Program-made: the position numbers and the translations under genes
Origin: Aquila chrysaetos chrysaetos
Lineage: Eukaryota > Chordata > Aves > Accipitriformes > Accipitridae
NCBI RefSeq assembly: GCF_900496995.4
Contig: NC_044014.1
Location: 14,844,501-14,908,500, forward strand
Direction of reading: 5' to 3'
DNA length: 64,000 bases
The notes under the pieces: generated by a model
What the model was told of the DNA's origin: nothing
The model's database searches: none
What the model saw: the letters and a program-made list of their open reading frames with translations, nothing else
In this document: positions 1 through 52,999 of the stretch, piece by piece
How positions within the stretch are numbered: the stretch's first letter is position 1
How the letters are laid out: each line of letters begins with the position of its first letter

Positions 1-881
1 CTGGTGATGGAAAGACTACTGTAGAAATTTGTTAAGTTGTTTCATAATTAACTGTCCTCTCTGTTAATATTTTTTGTGTAGATTTATTTAATTTCCAGTC
101 ATGGGCTTTTGTTCTGTCATTGCTAGACTAAGAGCCCTCCACAGTCATGCTGCTTTCCTGTACATAAATGCTTCTAGACTATTTTCAAATCACCTGCAGA
201 GCTGCTCTCCGTAAATTGGCAATCTTCCACTCCAGCCTTACTCCCTCTCACAGCTTTATTCCTTCCTCAATATAATCAGTATCATTCTTGAATGGGGACA
301 GCTGGCTGAAGACAGTTTTCCAGGAGTGTTTGTAGCAGTGACAGATAGGCACATGGAGTCCTGCTTGGTAGTCTTGTACATCCCAGGATCATATTTGACC
401 TGCAGTCACAGCATTTCTTTGAGAGCTCATGTTCACTGATTCTTCTCTGTGGCATAGCTCTTGCTCTTCTGGATCAAGTCTCACATTCCTTAAGTATGGT
501 TGTCCTTTTTTTCTAGCGGTGGGATGATACAGGGCACACTAGACTTGGAGAAGTGGAGAACTAACATTACCTCTAACAAACTGTGTAAGAAACAGTATGT
601 TGGAAACAACTTCATTAAAATGGTAATTCTGCAGGAAATACTGAGAAGCACGAGCTATACGGAAACTAGAAAATATGCTAATTAGCTCACTGGACAATTT
701 GTGGTTCCCATTTCAAGGCAGTAAACTCAGTTACAGATAAATGAGGAGAATGGATGGTCTCATGGTACTCAGAGAGGGTCAGATTTGAGGTTTGCTCTTC
801 ACAGAGTTGCACTGTGGAATTCAGTTTTCCAAATTCCTTTCTAACCATCCATAAAATTGATGATGATTAAATAATGCTTAA

Positions 882-919
882 AATGTTTTAAATAACATTT
901 AATAATGTTTTAAATAACA
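882..919 (+). repeat. 22-bp tandem duplication
   Basis: aatgttttaaataaca occurs at 882-897 and again at 904-919. The two copies are exactly 22 bases apart, consistent with a single local duplication. Confidence 0.8.
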
Positions 920-3879
920 GAGTGCTCTTTGGAGTTCCTGAATGAATAGAACTCCTTGGATGAAAATGGGTGGTCACCCGAAGAAACTCCAAATTTATGT
1001 GTCTGTGGTTTTTAGTGCGTCTAATGCATTTGGGTGCTGGATTATTGCTGGACCTCTAGGCACTGTGCAGCCACTCTGTGGATATGATTGTCAGGAGAAA
1101 TAGTCTGATTAAAAAATCCATCTAAAATAAGCAGGGTTTTGTTAAATATATTTTACAACTTATTTGATATATAGCCATTACTTTAGCATCTGGCTTTACA
1201 ACAGAGAAGATTCAGCCTGAAATTAAATCAAATCCTGTAGTAAGCCACATGAATAGCATTCTCCCTTCTTATACCTTACCCATTCAGAAATAACCCATGG
1301 GTTACCATCATCTATCAGTCAGACTATACTTAAATAAAGGTATGACTGGGAATGCTTTACCAATTTCATTAAAAGCACCCTTTTGGAAAAAGGAGCTTCA
1401 CTGATGTCAGCACTGCAGTGGTGCCCAAGAGAAACAGCTACCCCCTTCCTGCGGGAAGACTCAAAGCCAGTGTTGGAGATTGCAAGCTTGGCGGTGGGAG
1501 GTTAGTACAATCCATGGAGCAAGAAGAGTGTTATCAATCTAATTTAATCCAATTAGTCCTTGTACTGCAAGTGGGATCTACTGTAAACTCAAAACATGTG
1601 TCTGTGGTTAATCTTAACAGGTTCTTAACAGCAGGTCTATACCTCTTTAATACCCTGTAATGGGCATACAGAATCTTCCTGCTTAAAGCCAACCTCAAGT
1701 ATTATCATGAGCTGAGAGTAAGCTTTGAAGTGTCTCTTGGAAGTAATTTAATATTCTAATAGGAAGAGCGTATTTTGTCCTTCCTGCCATCATGAACCTG
1801 AAACCTTGCTGTCAGAGAGGTGGCCACCCAGAAGTAGAAGTTCTTCAACTGAAGAACTTAACTTTAGCACAAGGAGAAGAAAAAAAAAAAAAGTCAATTT
1901 TCTGCTTTAGATCATTTACAAGCTTCACTGCTTATATTTGGAAACTGTGGGCTTTCCAGTGTTGCCAGAGATCTCAAGTCATGGACATACTAATTTTCCA
2001 AAAGTGTCACTAATTGAAAACACCTTTCGGAAACAATTTGCCATTGGCTATTAAGCAGAAGCGTTGGCAGTAAAACACAGAGTGGTTTGAATTGTCATCC
2101 CAGGGTTGTGGGGGAGAGGGAGGGAACTATGTGAACTAACAGAGCTGGTGTGTAAGGCTGCAATTCAGAACAAAACTGGAGCGTCGTTCGGCACCCTGTG
2201 GCTTGGAGCAAGTCAGAAGCCTACTGCTTTGGGGCTTTTGTCATGCGTAAGTACAGGTAGTTCTCAGTCTTCAAGAATTTGTAGACATGATCTAGATACC
2301 TAGTATAACTGATACCTTCACCAAGACTTACTATATTTTTGTCTTCTAATTCTTCATTAACTGAATTCAGTGTTGTGATTTGCAGTGCATTTCCTAGCTG
2401 TGCCATCAGGTAAAGCTGACATAGCCTAAAATATATGCAGCTAATTATTTTAGGATTCCTGGGGAGACTTCATCAGACTGGCTGGTTAAAGGTGTTCATC
2501 TCTGTGTATTGTTTAACATTCTCGTTGGTAGCAAATTGAGTGGGATATGCTTTGTTGTCATCGAGGGTTTAACAGACTAGCATCGTTTTTTTTGAATGCA
2601 AATGAGAGACATTTCTTGAAGAATTCTACTCCTTCTGAATTGTTCTTCATCTCTGTTCAGTAGTGCCTCTGCTCTCTTGCAAGGATTTCTTAGAAAATCT
2701 TTTTATTGTCCTTAGCTTTCCAGAAGTGGGACCTCCACCAAATTTTGCAAGTTCGTGTATCACAAGACTTTTTTTCTTTTTTACATTGTACTGGTAGGAG
2801 GTCAAGGAGCAGTTTGCCCTGTTTTCCTGTGTGTTTTGATGGTACTCCTGGATTCTGTGGTCATACTGACTTCTGTACATCTGGGACCTGTAGTTCTGAG
2901 TTATCAGGAACATTAAAATGTGGACTGGGGAGTCCCCCACCCATTTTCTCTGCACTGTTCTTCCCAAGCAGGGCGTGAGCAGAGATTTCGGTATTTAGCT
3001 CACATGAATAGTTCTCCTGGGATTCAGAGATGCCACTTAACAGACTCTTTTTCTCATTAGTTGGCATTTTTGGTTCTAGAAATTCTATGTCACCTTGCCT
3101 TCTAGCAGTCCCAAGATGTCTCATCTTTGTCTCGTCTGTCACATCCCTTCACTGAGTTTGTGACACACAGTTTGGGTTCGTGGAGTGTTTGAGGGTTCTT
3201 CCCTCCTGGACACTGCTGGTGGGGCCTCCAGCTGCTCAGCTAGTCCCCAGCTGAGTTCAGTCACCCCTTGGCTGAGGTGGGAGCCTGCACAGAAAGGATT
3301 GTTCCAGGGAGGTAGCCATCGAAAGGCTGGCACATAAGGGAAAGGGGAGTAATGATTGGTATTTATACGCTAGACTCATTCATTGTCTTTGCAGAGAGCT
3401 TCAGTGTGGGCATGGTGGGTGCAATCAAGCACAGTGCCTGACTGGCGGTGTTGAAGAGGAGACTGAAATGGTTGTTTTGAAGAGAAGACTGAAATAGTTG
3501 CATGGCAAACAAGTAAATAGGCTGGGAATGTGGGTGCAACATGGGAGAGCCAGGGGTCAACGCAGGGCTTGACCCCTGCAGGGAACAGAAGTCAGGCATG
3601 TTTAGAAATGTGTAGAGATTTGAGCTTGCTAAGGGTGTATCGGTGTAGGCATTATTCCTACTGTGCAGTTTCAAGCAGGGCACATATATCAGAGCATGCT
3701 TGTGTTCATGAAGCTGGCAACGTTAAGCATGAAATTATATTTAATATACTTTTTAGCTGACCTTTCAGTGTCTGCCAGTTGATGCTAAGTATTGAAATTT
3801 GAATTTGTGTTAAAGTATACCGCACAAGGAAGATACATTGCATCTCTGTGATTCATCCTGACAGCGGTAGGAACTCAGA

Positions 3880-4060
3880 CTGGTTTTTAGCACAGGGACT
3901 GGGGAATTAGGACTTCTGCATTTGGTTCCCTCTTGCTCTCTGTTACTACCTTCTCTGTGCCCCGCTATCCTTAGCTGACAAAACAGGGACAGCACCTTTT
4001 GCTGCCCCTAAATGTATTATGTGAATGAGAGTCGGTGGAGTGCTTTGGGATCACAGGTGT
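3880..4060 (+). repeat. MIR-like SINE relic
   Basis: The order of weakly kept blocks follows amniote MIR. First ttagcacagggactggggaa, then a degenerate B-box-like segment, then ctctgtgcc...ctgacaaaacagggacagc. It ends with a tail like gtgctttgggatc. It lies in the region upstream of coding exon 1. Confidence 0.55.
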
Positions 4061-5964
4061 AAGAACTGCCCTTCTGGGTGAGGCTGGGAGCGTGCCCAGC
4101 TCCTGATCACACAGTGGCAGTAGATACTATTGAGGGGGATGACACAGTCCTGGCCACCTTCTGCAGTCCATCCCAGGATGTCAGATGCTCCAGAGGATCA
4201 AAGCATATGATGCTAACCTGAGTGGATTTCACCTCCTCTGATGCTAGCTGTCCGAGTGTCTAGCCTAAACTAGGTGCAAGCTACTTCTGCTCTCGGTGGA
4301 GGGAGACGGACACTCCTGGAAAGTGAGTCACTCACTTCTCTTAACCACCCTTACATGGACAGTCCACTCAGCTGCAGAAAAAACTGCTTTTCCCCTGCCC
4401 TGTTCGTGAAGCCATGCCATGACTTGGACCAGGAATGTGATAGGAGTCTTGAACAAGCCAACCTCAATCCTGCTCCCTTTGCTTTTTCCCTCTCTCAGGA
4501 TTTTAACGTGGTTCACTCCCCCCTTGCTGAGACTCCACAAAGCCCCTTGAGATGGAGCAGCATTGCAGTAGGGAGCCAGGAACTGCTCTAGCCTTGGCAA
4601 GGGCACCACAAGACTTGTCTGTACACCCACAGCCTCTGACTAGACGCAAAGCTTTTAAGTAGCTAATGTTAGGTGTGATGATTTTTCTCTCTATTCGCTT
4701 TCCACTGTGCATGTACGTGTGTGGGTCGCACTGACAAGGCATTAATGATTCTTGAAGCAGAATGTGTGAGAAGAGGCAGATGTAGTGCATGGCAAATCAG
4801 TGTGAGTACGCTACAACCTTGGATTGGTTAGTGATGCTTTTGTTTTCTGCTATACAAGCTCTCGGAGAATGTCCTGGAAAAAGTGGGATTGTTACTGCTA
4901 TTTTGTTCATCTCTATGTTTTAGCGTGTGTGCCTCTGATTTGGCATTGCATCATCGAAGTGTTAAAACAAACTCAGAAAAAAATACAGGCAGTGCATTTA
5001 ACCTGAACACATCAAGTATCATCAGGTGCAGAAATTTCTAACTATCTGTTGGCCAAAAAAGATAAGAAAAATAACAGTAAAACTTGAAGGGGAATGCTTC
5101 TGGACATGTTATTTTATATGTGTAAGTACTTGAAAAAAAATACACTATGGATAATACTTGAAATCAGCCAAAATCTGACAAAAGAAGCAAATGGACTTAT
5201 TTCAAAATATGTGCTAAAAATCTCATGTTCTTTTGGATCAAAGCATACGTGCTAGATAATAGCTCTGTATCAAAGCTTTGAAGCTGAGATTTTAAATACT
5301 TTTTCAAAATGAACCCTGTACCATAAATGCTATCAGATGCTTAATTAAGACTGCACTAGCAAGGAGCATGTTTGCAGTAAATTATGGGGAGGTGTTCTGA
5401 CATGCTTTATCTGTGTAAAGATTTCTATTTTTATGTGAACCTATTTATAGATTATTGATTTCAAAAATAGATTTGTAACTAAAGAAAGATGCATCGTATT
5501 TCAGTTGCTCAGAGTCGAGAATTTTGCCTGGCTGGCTGCCTGCTCTCTTAGATGTTTATTCCAGTGGCTTACAAGTGTATGGAGTGATTCAGTCCTTCTT
5601 ATTTTTCTCTCTCTATTTGGAAGAAGGAATTTGTATTCAGGGATCAGGTCCCATGTCTCTCACCCACGCAGGTAGGCTGATTTTTACACCTTTGAAGCAT
5701 CGGAACAATTTCATTGAAGTCCGTGAGACTTTTTGTGTGAGTAAGACTTTTGGGTGGGGAACATCCATCACAGTATCTTTTGTTGTTACTGTTTTATTTC
5801 AGAGCAGTAAGCTATTGTCACAGTGCCCATGGAGTCTGCTAAGCTGTAAGAGTGCCTCTGAGTTCATGTAATACAAAACTTCAGCATAAGATGTTTTTAT
5901 TTTATGCTGAGTGAACATTAAAAGAAAGATTTTAATAAATAAATCAGGGCAAAGCCTGAAGTTA

Positions 5965-6085
5965 GCTGTAATATCTTTTATTAGAGCAACCGATAGAGTT
6001 TGAAAACTTAGACAAGCTTGTGTGCTCAAGAGCTTGTCTATTTTTTCCAGCCGTACCAGTTGGTCTAATAAAAGATATTGCCTCT
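5965..6085. repeat. Nested inverted repeat, probable ancient interspersed element
   Basis: A perfect 16-bp arm, aatatcttttattaga (5970-5985), is matched by its reverse complement at 6064-6079. The match extends to 21 bp with one mismatch. Inside lies a second palindrome: agacaagct (about 6010-6018) pairs with agcttgtct (about 6031-6039). The sequence resembles a repeat I associate with reptile and bird genomes, but I cannot name it. Confidence 0.7.
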
Positions 6086-7639
6086 GTCTACAGACCTTGT
6101 CCTGCTTGTGAACTCTGTTCATCACAGCTACAGAAAAATACTGCTGGATCATTAAAATAATTCAGGCCTTTCTTGCTTAATTATGGAAACTCAGATTTTT
6201 GTGGTTTCCTCAAGTCTCAGCTTTTTGAATCCCAGCACACACGAAATGATGCTGCCTGGTTTCTCCTGTAGAGGAGGGTTTCATCACATAGGAGCTCAAA
6301 CTGCTTCACCGATTCCTCATTTTGGAAAGGATGTTATTAAAGATAGCCTGCTAAAATTCTTCTGCCATCTGGATTTTAGGGTATTTTGTAGGATACTACT
6401 GGTGAACTGTCAGATGTCTGGCATGGATGGCCTTTGGGAGCAGTCCTATCCTAGTAGCCGTGTCAGCATCTCTGATGTGGTGTGATGGTGATGGGAAGCA
6501 GATGAAGTGGGAAGAAGAGGCTGGCAGAACGGAAGAGTCTCTGGCTTTGGCTGTGGGTGTAAATCTTTGAATCTTGCTATGTGTCTGGCTGGGTTAGCAG
6601 AATAGTGCAGCCCTTCTAAATGGCAGGAAGCTTGGATTTGGACTTGTTTCAGCTGGAAGACCTAGACCCAGAGCTGTCTAAAAGTCGTAAGACCTGCCAT
6701 GCAACAGTTTTTTCAGAGCTATTTAACATGCCTTTTAGAGGCCTTAGATGTATATGTCTTTTGGATCTGAATCTGTAGCTCTAGGTTAGTAGCATTAAAA
6801 TAGCTCCAGGTAAGACCAAGGTGGTGATGATCTGGACCATCTTGAAATATCCATGGGGTAGATGCTTTTCCACCCTCTGGGGACACAAGCCCTTTCTGTA
6901 GTTTGCAGTCGTGGGGTCGTACCAGATCCCTCGCTGTGCTGCCTGTCTCTCGGCTGCTGACCTGGAGTCTGTCCCTCCTGCACAGGCACTGCTCCTCTCC
7001 CGAGGACTGCTGCAGCCCTTGCTGCCTCTAAGGGGTGTTGCTGCGGGCAGTGCCCTGCCTTTGAAGTGGAACAGGTTGATGCTTGCGGGCTGTTTAGTTC
7101 CGTGCCCTGTGCTGCCTTCCATCTGCCTTTGGGCACGGCTTAAATAGCTGGTAATTACTTATAAGCCCTTGGTGGCTGGGGCCTGGGCTATTTTAGAAGC
7201 TGCTTCTCCCTGCATGCCCTGTTGTGGAAGTTGTGGCTGGCTAGAATGGCCCATCGCCCTCTCACTGCGGTGACCTCCTCTCCTGGGTGTGTTGCAGGGA
7301 ATTCGGGGAGGGGGGAGAGCTCTCAGCTCTGGCATGCGGTCCCTTGGGCTGCCTGCCAGAGCCTAAATTTGGTGACCTTTAGGATGTGGCAGAAGATGCA
7401 TTTGTAAACCTTGGTTATAGTAACTGGGAGACAAGCAGAGAATGCTGGAGGAGGGAGGAACGTATTTTTTACAGGCAAGCTGTTTGCCGTCTGTTTGTTT
7501 TTTTATGAGCAGCAACTAGTAGGTAAATAGATGTAACAAATGCTGTGACAATTGCAACTGTTGCTCTTTAATAAAATTTAAAACTAAAAAATTATACAGG
7601 TTTCCTCCAGGAGAGCGAGCATGCATGTGACTGCCAAGA

Positions 7640-7745
7640 GCACTGTGACTTCTAACGCTGGTTTGGACACTTGCTCTACTCTCTACTTTGCTGAAAAAAA
7701 TCTAGTTTCCCTTCTGTAAAATGAGGGCAGTCATATTTTAAAGGT
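7640..7745 (+). repeat. Possible MIR fragment
   Basis: Contains tagtttcccttctgtaaaat, then gagggcagtcatattttaaa, resembling the central-to-3' part of MIR. It is strongly decayed, so confidence is low. Confidence 0.35.
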
Positions 7746-8888
7746 GTCTAGAAATGGTTGCTGTATCATTACCCATGTAGCTTGTGGGTGGTTTTGTATC
7801 TTTTAAGTAAGAGCAAACAAGCCAAACTTTGAGGTCCAGTAGTTGTGTGGGTTACACAAGACTGTGGTTTCATGTTATACCTAATTTGGTATAACTGTGG
7901 GATGTGTCTCCCACCCCATTCTTTGCACCTGCTCTAATGACACCGCTGTGGCAGGTTAAGCTGGGTTCAGCCCGCCGACCAGTGGAGAACTACCCAATTT
8001 TTGTTTGCTTTTGGTTGGTTAGTTTTGATGGGTGAGGACTTGGACTGGTGAGCTGAACTGACTCACTGTGGGGCTGCTTCATCATCCCACTTGGTGCCAG
8101 GGATGCAGCAGGACATGTGTCTGGCTGGAGGAGGGGGTGAGCAGAATTGCCCCAGTGTGCTAGTAACAACCAGGAAAGGTACCCCTGTTTCCTCACTGCA
8201 GGGCCTTCCTGACGAGAAGGACTGTCCAGTGGTTTGGTTTTGACAACCACTACTTGTGAAGGGGTGCAGATGTTTGTGAAGATCTGCTGGTGAATATTTG
8301 CATTGCTAGTGTTACAGGTTTGCAGTCTGTTCTTGCTCTGTCTGAATGTGGCTGACCTGCAGAGGACAAAAGATCATCTTTCTACTTTCCTTCCAATTAT
8401 TTCTGCTAATTTAGCATCAGTTTGAAGCTTTGTCTTTGCTTAGAGATCAAATGGCCAGAGACAAGGCTGTTTATTTTTACTGTGTGGTAAAAGTGGCAAG
8501 GTCAGTCCCACTGGTGTTTGTAGGGCTTGCCCTGCCTAATTTATCTTGTGTATAAAGGGTAGGTTTTGCATCACTTATAGCTAGTGCATATTAGTAACTC
8601 TAGGATCAAAAAATACCTCTTTTCAGCAATGAAAGCAAGGTCTCCATTTCTAAATGCATTTTCACCACAATAGATAGGAATGCCTTTGCAGTTCCAGCCA
8701 TGTGGAAAAGCCTTCCTAGTTCTCTGTTTTACCACCCTATCTCATCAAACATCTCCGAGGAAAGCATCTTACTTGACCTGCAAACTCAGATCATGCCACC
8801 GGGTACTTTGCAAGACTTCCTGAGTGGCATTGCATCTCTTCGTACCAGGAAACAGGCAACTTTCTGGTGAAACAAACCATGAACTTAA

Positions 8889-50289
<41,401 letters not shown>

Positions 50290-51820
50290 GAAGGAAAAAG
50301 CAAAGCATCTCTGAAGACAAACCGTGACTCTAGCAGTGATCAGGAGCAGATTCCTTTGTTGGGGCCCTTGGGGTGATGGGTTGGGGGGGGTGTGATTCTT
50401 GCAAAGGCACATTTTGAAAGTGTCTGGAAACTTTTAACAAACAAATTAACACTAATTAGGAGGAGACCCTTGTTTTCAGTTTTGCAGACGGTTCAAAAAG
50501 CTGATGGATTCTGCCTGGGTGGTGCATTCAGACTGGAGTGCCCACCTGTGCTGTCATGCTGCTCCCATTACATTTAGGGATGCTGCATGTTTCTTCCTTT
50601 CCCATGATGTGTTTCATCTGATTTTCATTTGTACAGTGTCCTGTGAACGGTTTTTTGCCATTTGATACATTCGCTGTGGAGAAGGAAGGGATGTGCTGGG
50701 CCCTGCAGGAGACAAAATGATCCAAATCCTCCTGCCCGTTGAGGTTGCTGCCCTTAACCCTCTGCTTCTGGGTGACAAACTGCCCCCATCCCCGTGTTAG
50801 CCAGGGTGTTGCTGTGGCTTCCAGCACTCAGTTTACCCTCTGCTTGGTGCGAGTTTGTGTAAGTAAGTGGTTCGATTACTCCGGCTGTCACAGATGGCGG
50901 TGGGATTCCAGCTCTTCCATATCTGCAGCTGTACACATCTCGGCTTGTAGATACTTGTTATCCTCTCCCAGTGTTTCAAAGCTGTCTTTCATCATTGGCA
51001 TGTGATGCATGATTTCCAACGCATTTCTCAAACAGCTGAGCCGTACACTGTGTTCTCAACTCCTGTAGTTTCAGCAGTAAATATTAACCCAGGAGCTTGA
51101 AGCTACTGCTTTAGCATTACGTTAGTTGGTTTGTTTTCCTACTGCCTATTACTGACCTTTCTGTCCACTCAGCTTTAAGAAAGTGAAGCATCCCAAAGAC
51201 AAACCCAGCTGCCATCTGGAGTGAAAGGGCCTGTTATTCCAGGGTGCTGCGGGCCACGTGTGTCTGCCCTAGCGGAGGAAACTGGCACATGCCACAGGGC
51301 CAGCCCTGTGGTGGGAGCTGGGAAACTCCACTCCAGCTGGCAGCTTCCCTTGTCTTCGGCCTGGCACAGAGCAAGCACCAGCCTCATCGCAGGTTGCGGT
51401 GGGCAAGCCCGCGTCCCTGGCCAAGGAGGGTGGCGGCTGCAGGCTGCCGTGCGGGGACCGGGGGTGTCCCCCGGTGATGGGCAAGCGGTCCTTGTGCCTG
51501 AAAGCCAGCCCGGGGAAGGCGCGGGGCCGGCGCGCAACTGGGCAGCAGCGCCCTGCGGTTTTCCTCTGTGTTATGGGTGCAGCCTCTCTTACTCCAGCCT
51601 GTGCCGTTCGCTGTGAAGGGATTACAACAAGGGCCCTCTTGTAACGAATTTGACTGTTGTTTCAGTACCATAAACTCATTTAATCCTTTTCTTTTTCCAT
51701 TTTAAAGTACCTTAGGAGAAAATAAAAAAAGAAAAACCACACCACCAACATCTGAGCAGGAAACACTGCTGCTGTAGTGGCAGTTGTTAAAGTCAATAAA
51801 TTGATGATGTTTCTAAGAAA
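50290..51820 (+). other. NT5C2: NT5C2 3' untranslated region
   Basis: About 1.5 kb follow the stop codon without a further credible exon. The first kilobase is of ordinary composition. Bases 51380-51560 are strongly GC- and CpG-rich. The end is set by the AATAAA at 51795 and the GT-rich bases after it. The exact cleavage point is estimated. Confidence 0.75.
51795..51800 (+). terminator. NT5C2: NT5C2 poly(A) signal AATAAA
   Basis: A canonical AATAAA followed within 15-60 bases by TG-rich sequence (gatgatgtttct, then gctgtgttggagg), as expected for cleavage near 51815-51822. Another AATAAA at 51721-51726 lies in an A-rich stretch and could be a proximal alternative. Confidence 0.7.
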
Positions 51821-51822
51821 TG

Positions 51823-52999
51823 CCTGGCGCTTTGTGGCACGTTGCTGAGATGATGAGGGCTGTGTTGGAGGTGGCAGGGAGAGCCAGGACTGGTCTGTGG
51901 GGGTCCCAGCGGGATGGGTGGCTGCGGAAGAGGGAAAGCATCTCCGGAAAGTGGTTGTGTGAAGCATTACCAAGCAGTGGCTTTGGATCTGGCTTTAAGG
52001 GCTTGTCTGCTCTCCAGGGAGCAGGTGGGCAGGAAGCGATGGGGGAACATGAGGCTTTTGTTATCCCCATTGGCTTCAGCCGGGAGGCACGGGGAGGCAG
52101 AGAAACATTTTGGCCTGGATTCAGAGAGCGAGGAGGGGCTTTCCCATGGTGGGAAGGGCAACACCCCTACCCTGCAGCTACCTCCAGCATTGCGTCTTTC
52201 CAGGGCTGTTTCCCATAGGCATTACCAAGGGCCGCTCCCCACCATGCATGACCATACCCGGGCTGGCACAGCACGGCTCACACTCACCAGGAGCTGCAAA
52301 CCTAGTTAAACTGAGAAAAATAACCAGGGAAGGCCAGTGCTGGCCACAGCAACAGCACTGGCTGGCCTAGCTAAAGGCTGCATGTATGCTGTGCCCGGCC
52401 AAGACAGGGACAGCCCCGAGGACAGCACGCTGCTGAGCTCAGCCCTCGCCTATAAACAAACCCCCTCGTATCGACCAGACCAGACCAGATGAGGCCCCAC
52501 CATCAGAGCTACCACAGAAGGATATTCAGTACCCAGAGCCCTAAGTGCCAAACAGAAAAGCAACACTAAATGGCTGCAGAAGGTGGCCAACAATCAACAG
52601 CTGACACTTCAGGCATTGCTAAAAGCCCCTGACCCAGTGCTGGGTCCCTGACCCCTTGATTTTGGGGTCTGGAGAGCAGCTAATGTGTACCCACAGCGAG
52701 GTCAGCTGCAGGAAGGGTTTGAGGGAGCTGTTCCCGAGCCCTTTCACTAAAGGCCATGCTGGACTTTGCTATGTTTAAACCTCATTTCTCCAAGTATAGC
52801 CACTTGAATTTTTTAAGCTTTAGCTCAGCAGCTGGGGAGGGCATGTGGCTGCGGGAAGGGAGGTCTGGGGAGCTCCGTGCATTCTTCCTTCCTAACCGGT
52901 CGCCACAAATAGCTCACACCCAGCCCAGGGCTATTTCTGACTGTGATGGGGAGAAGACTCTTCAAGGCTGGAGCAATGGAAAGTATTTGACCCTCACTT
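51823..52999. other. Intergenic DNA after NT5C2
   Basis: No exon, repeat family or signal recognised. It is moderately GC-rich with chance open frames on both strands, and leads into the CpG-rich block. Confidence 0.7.
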
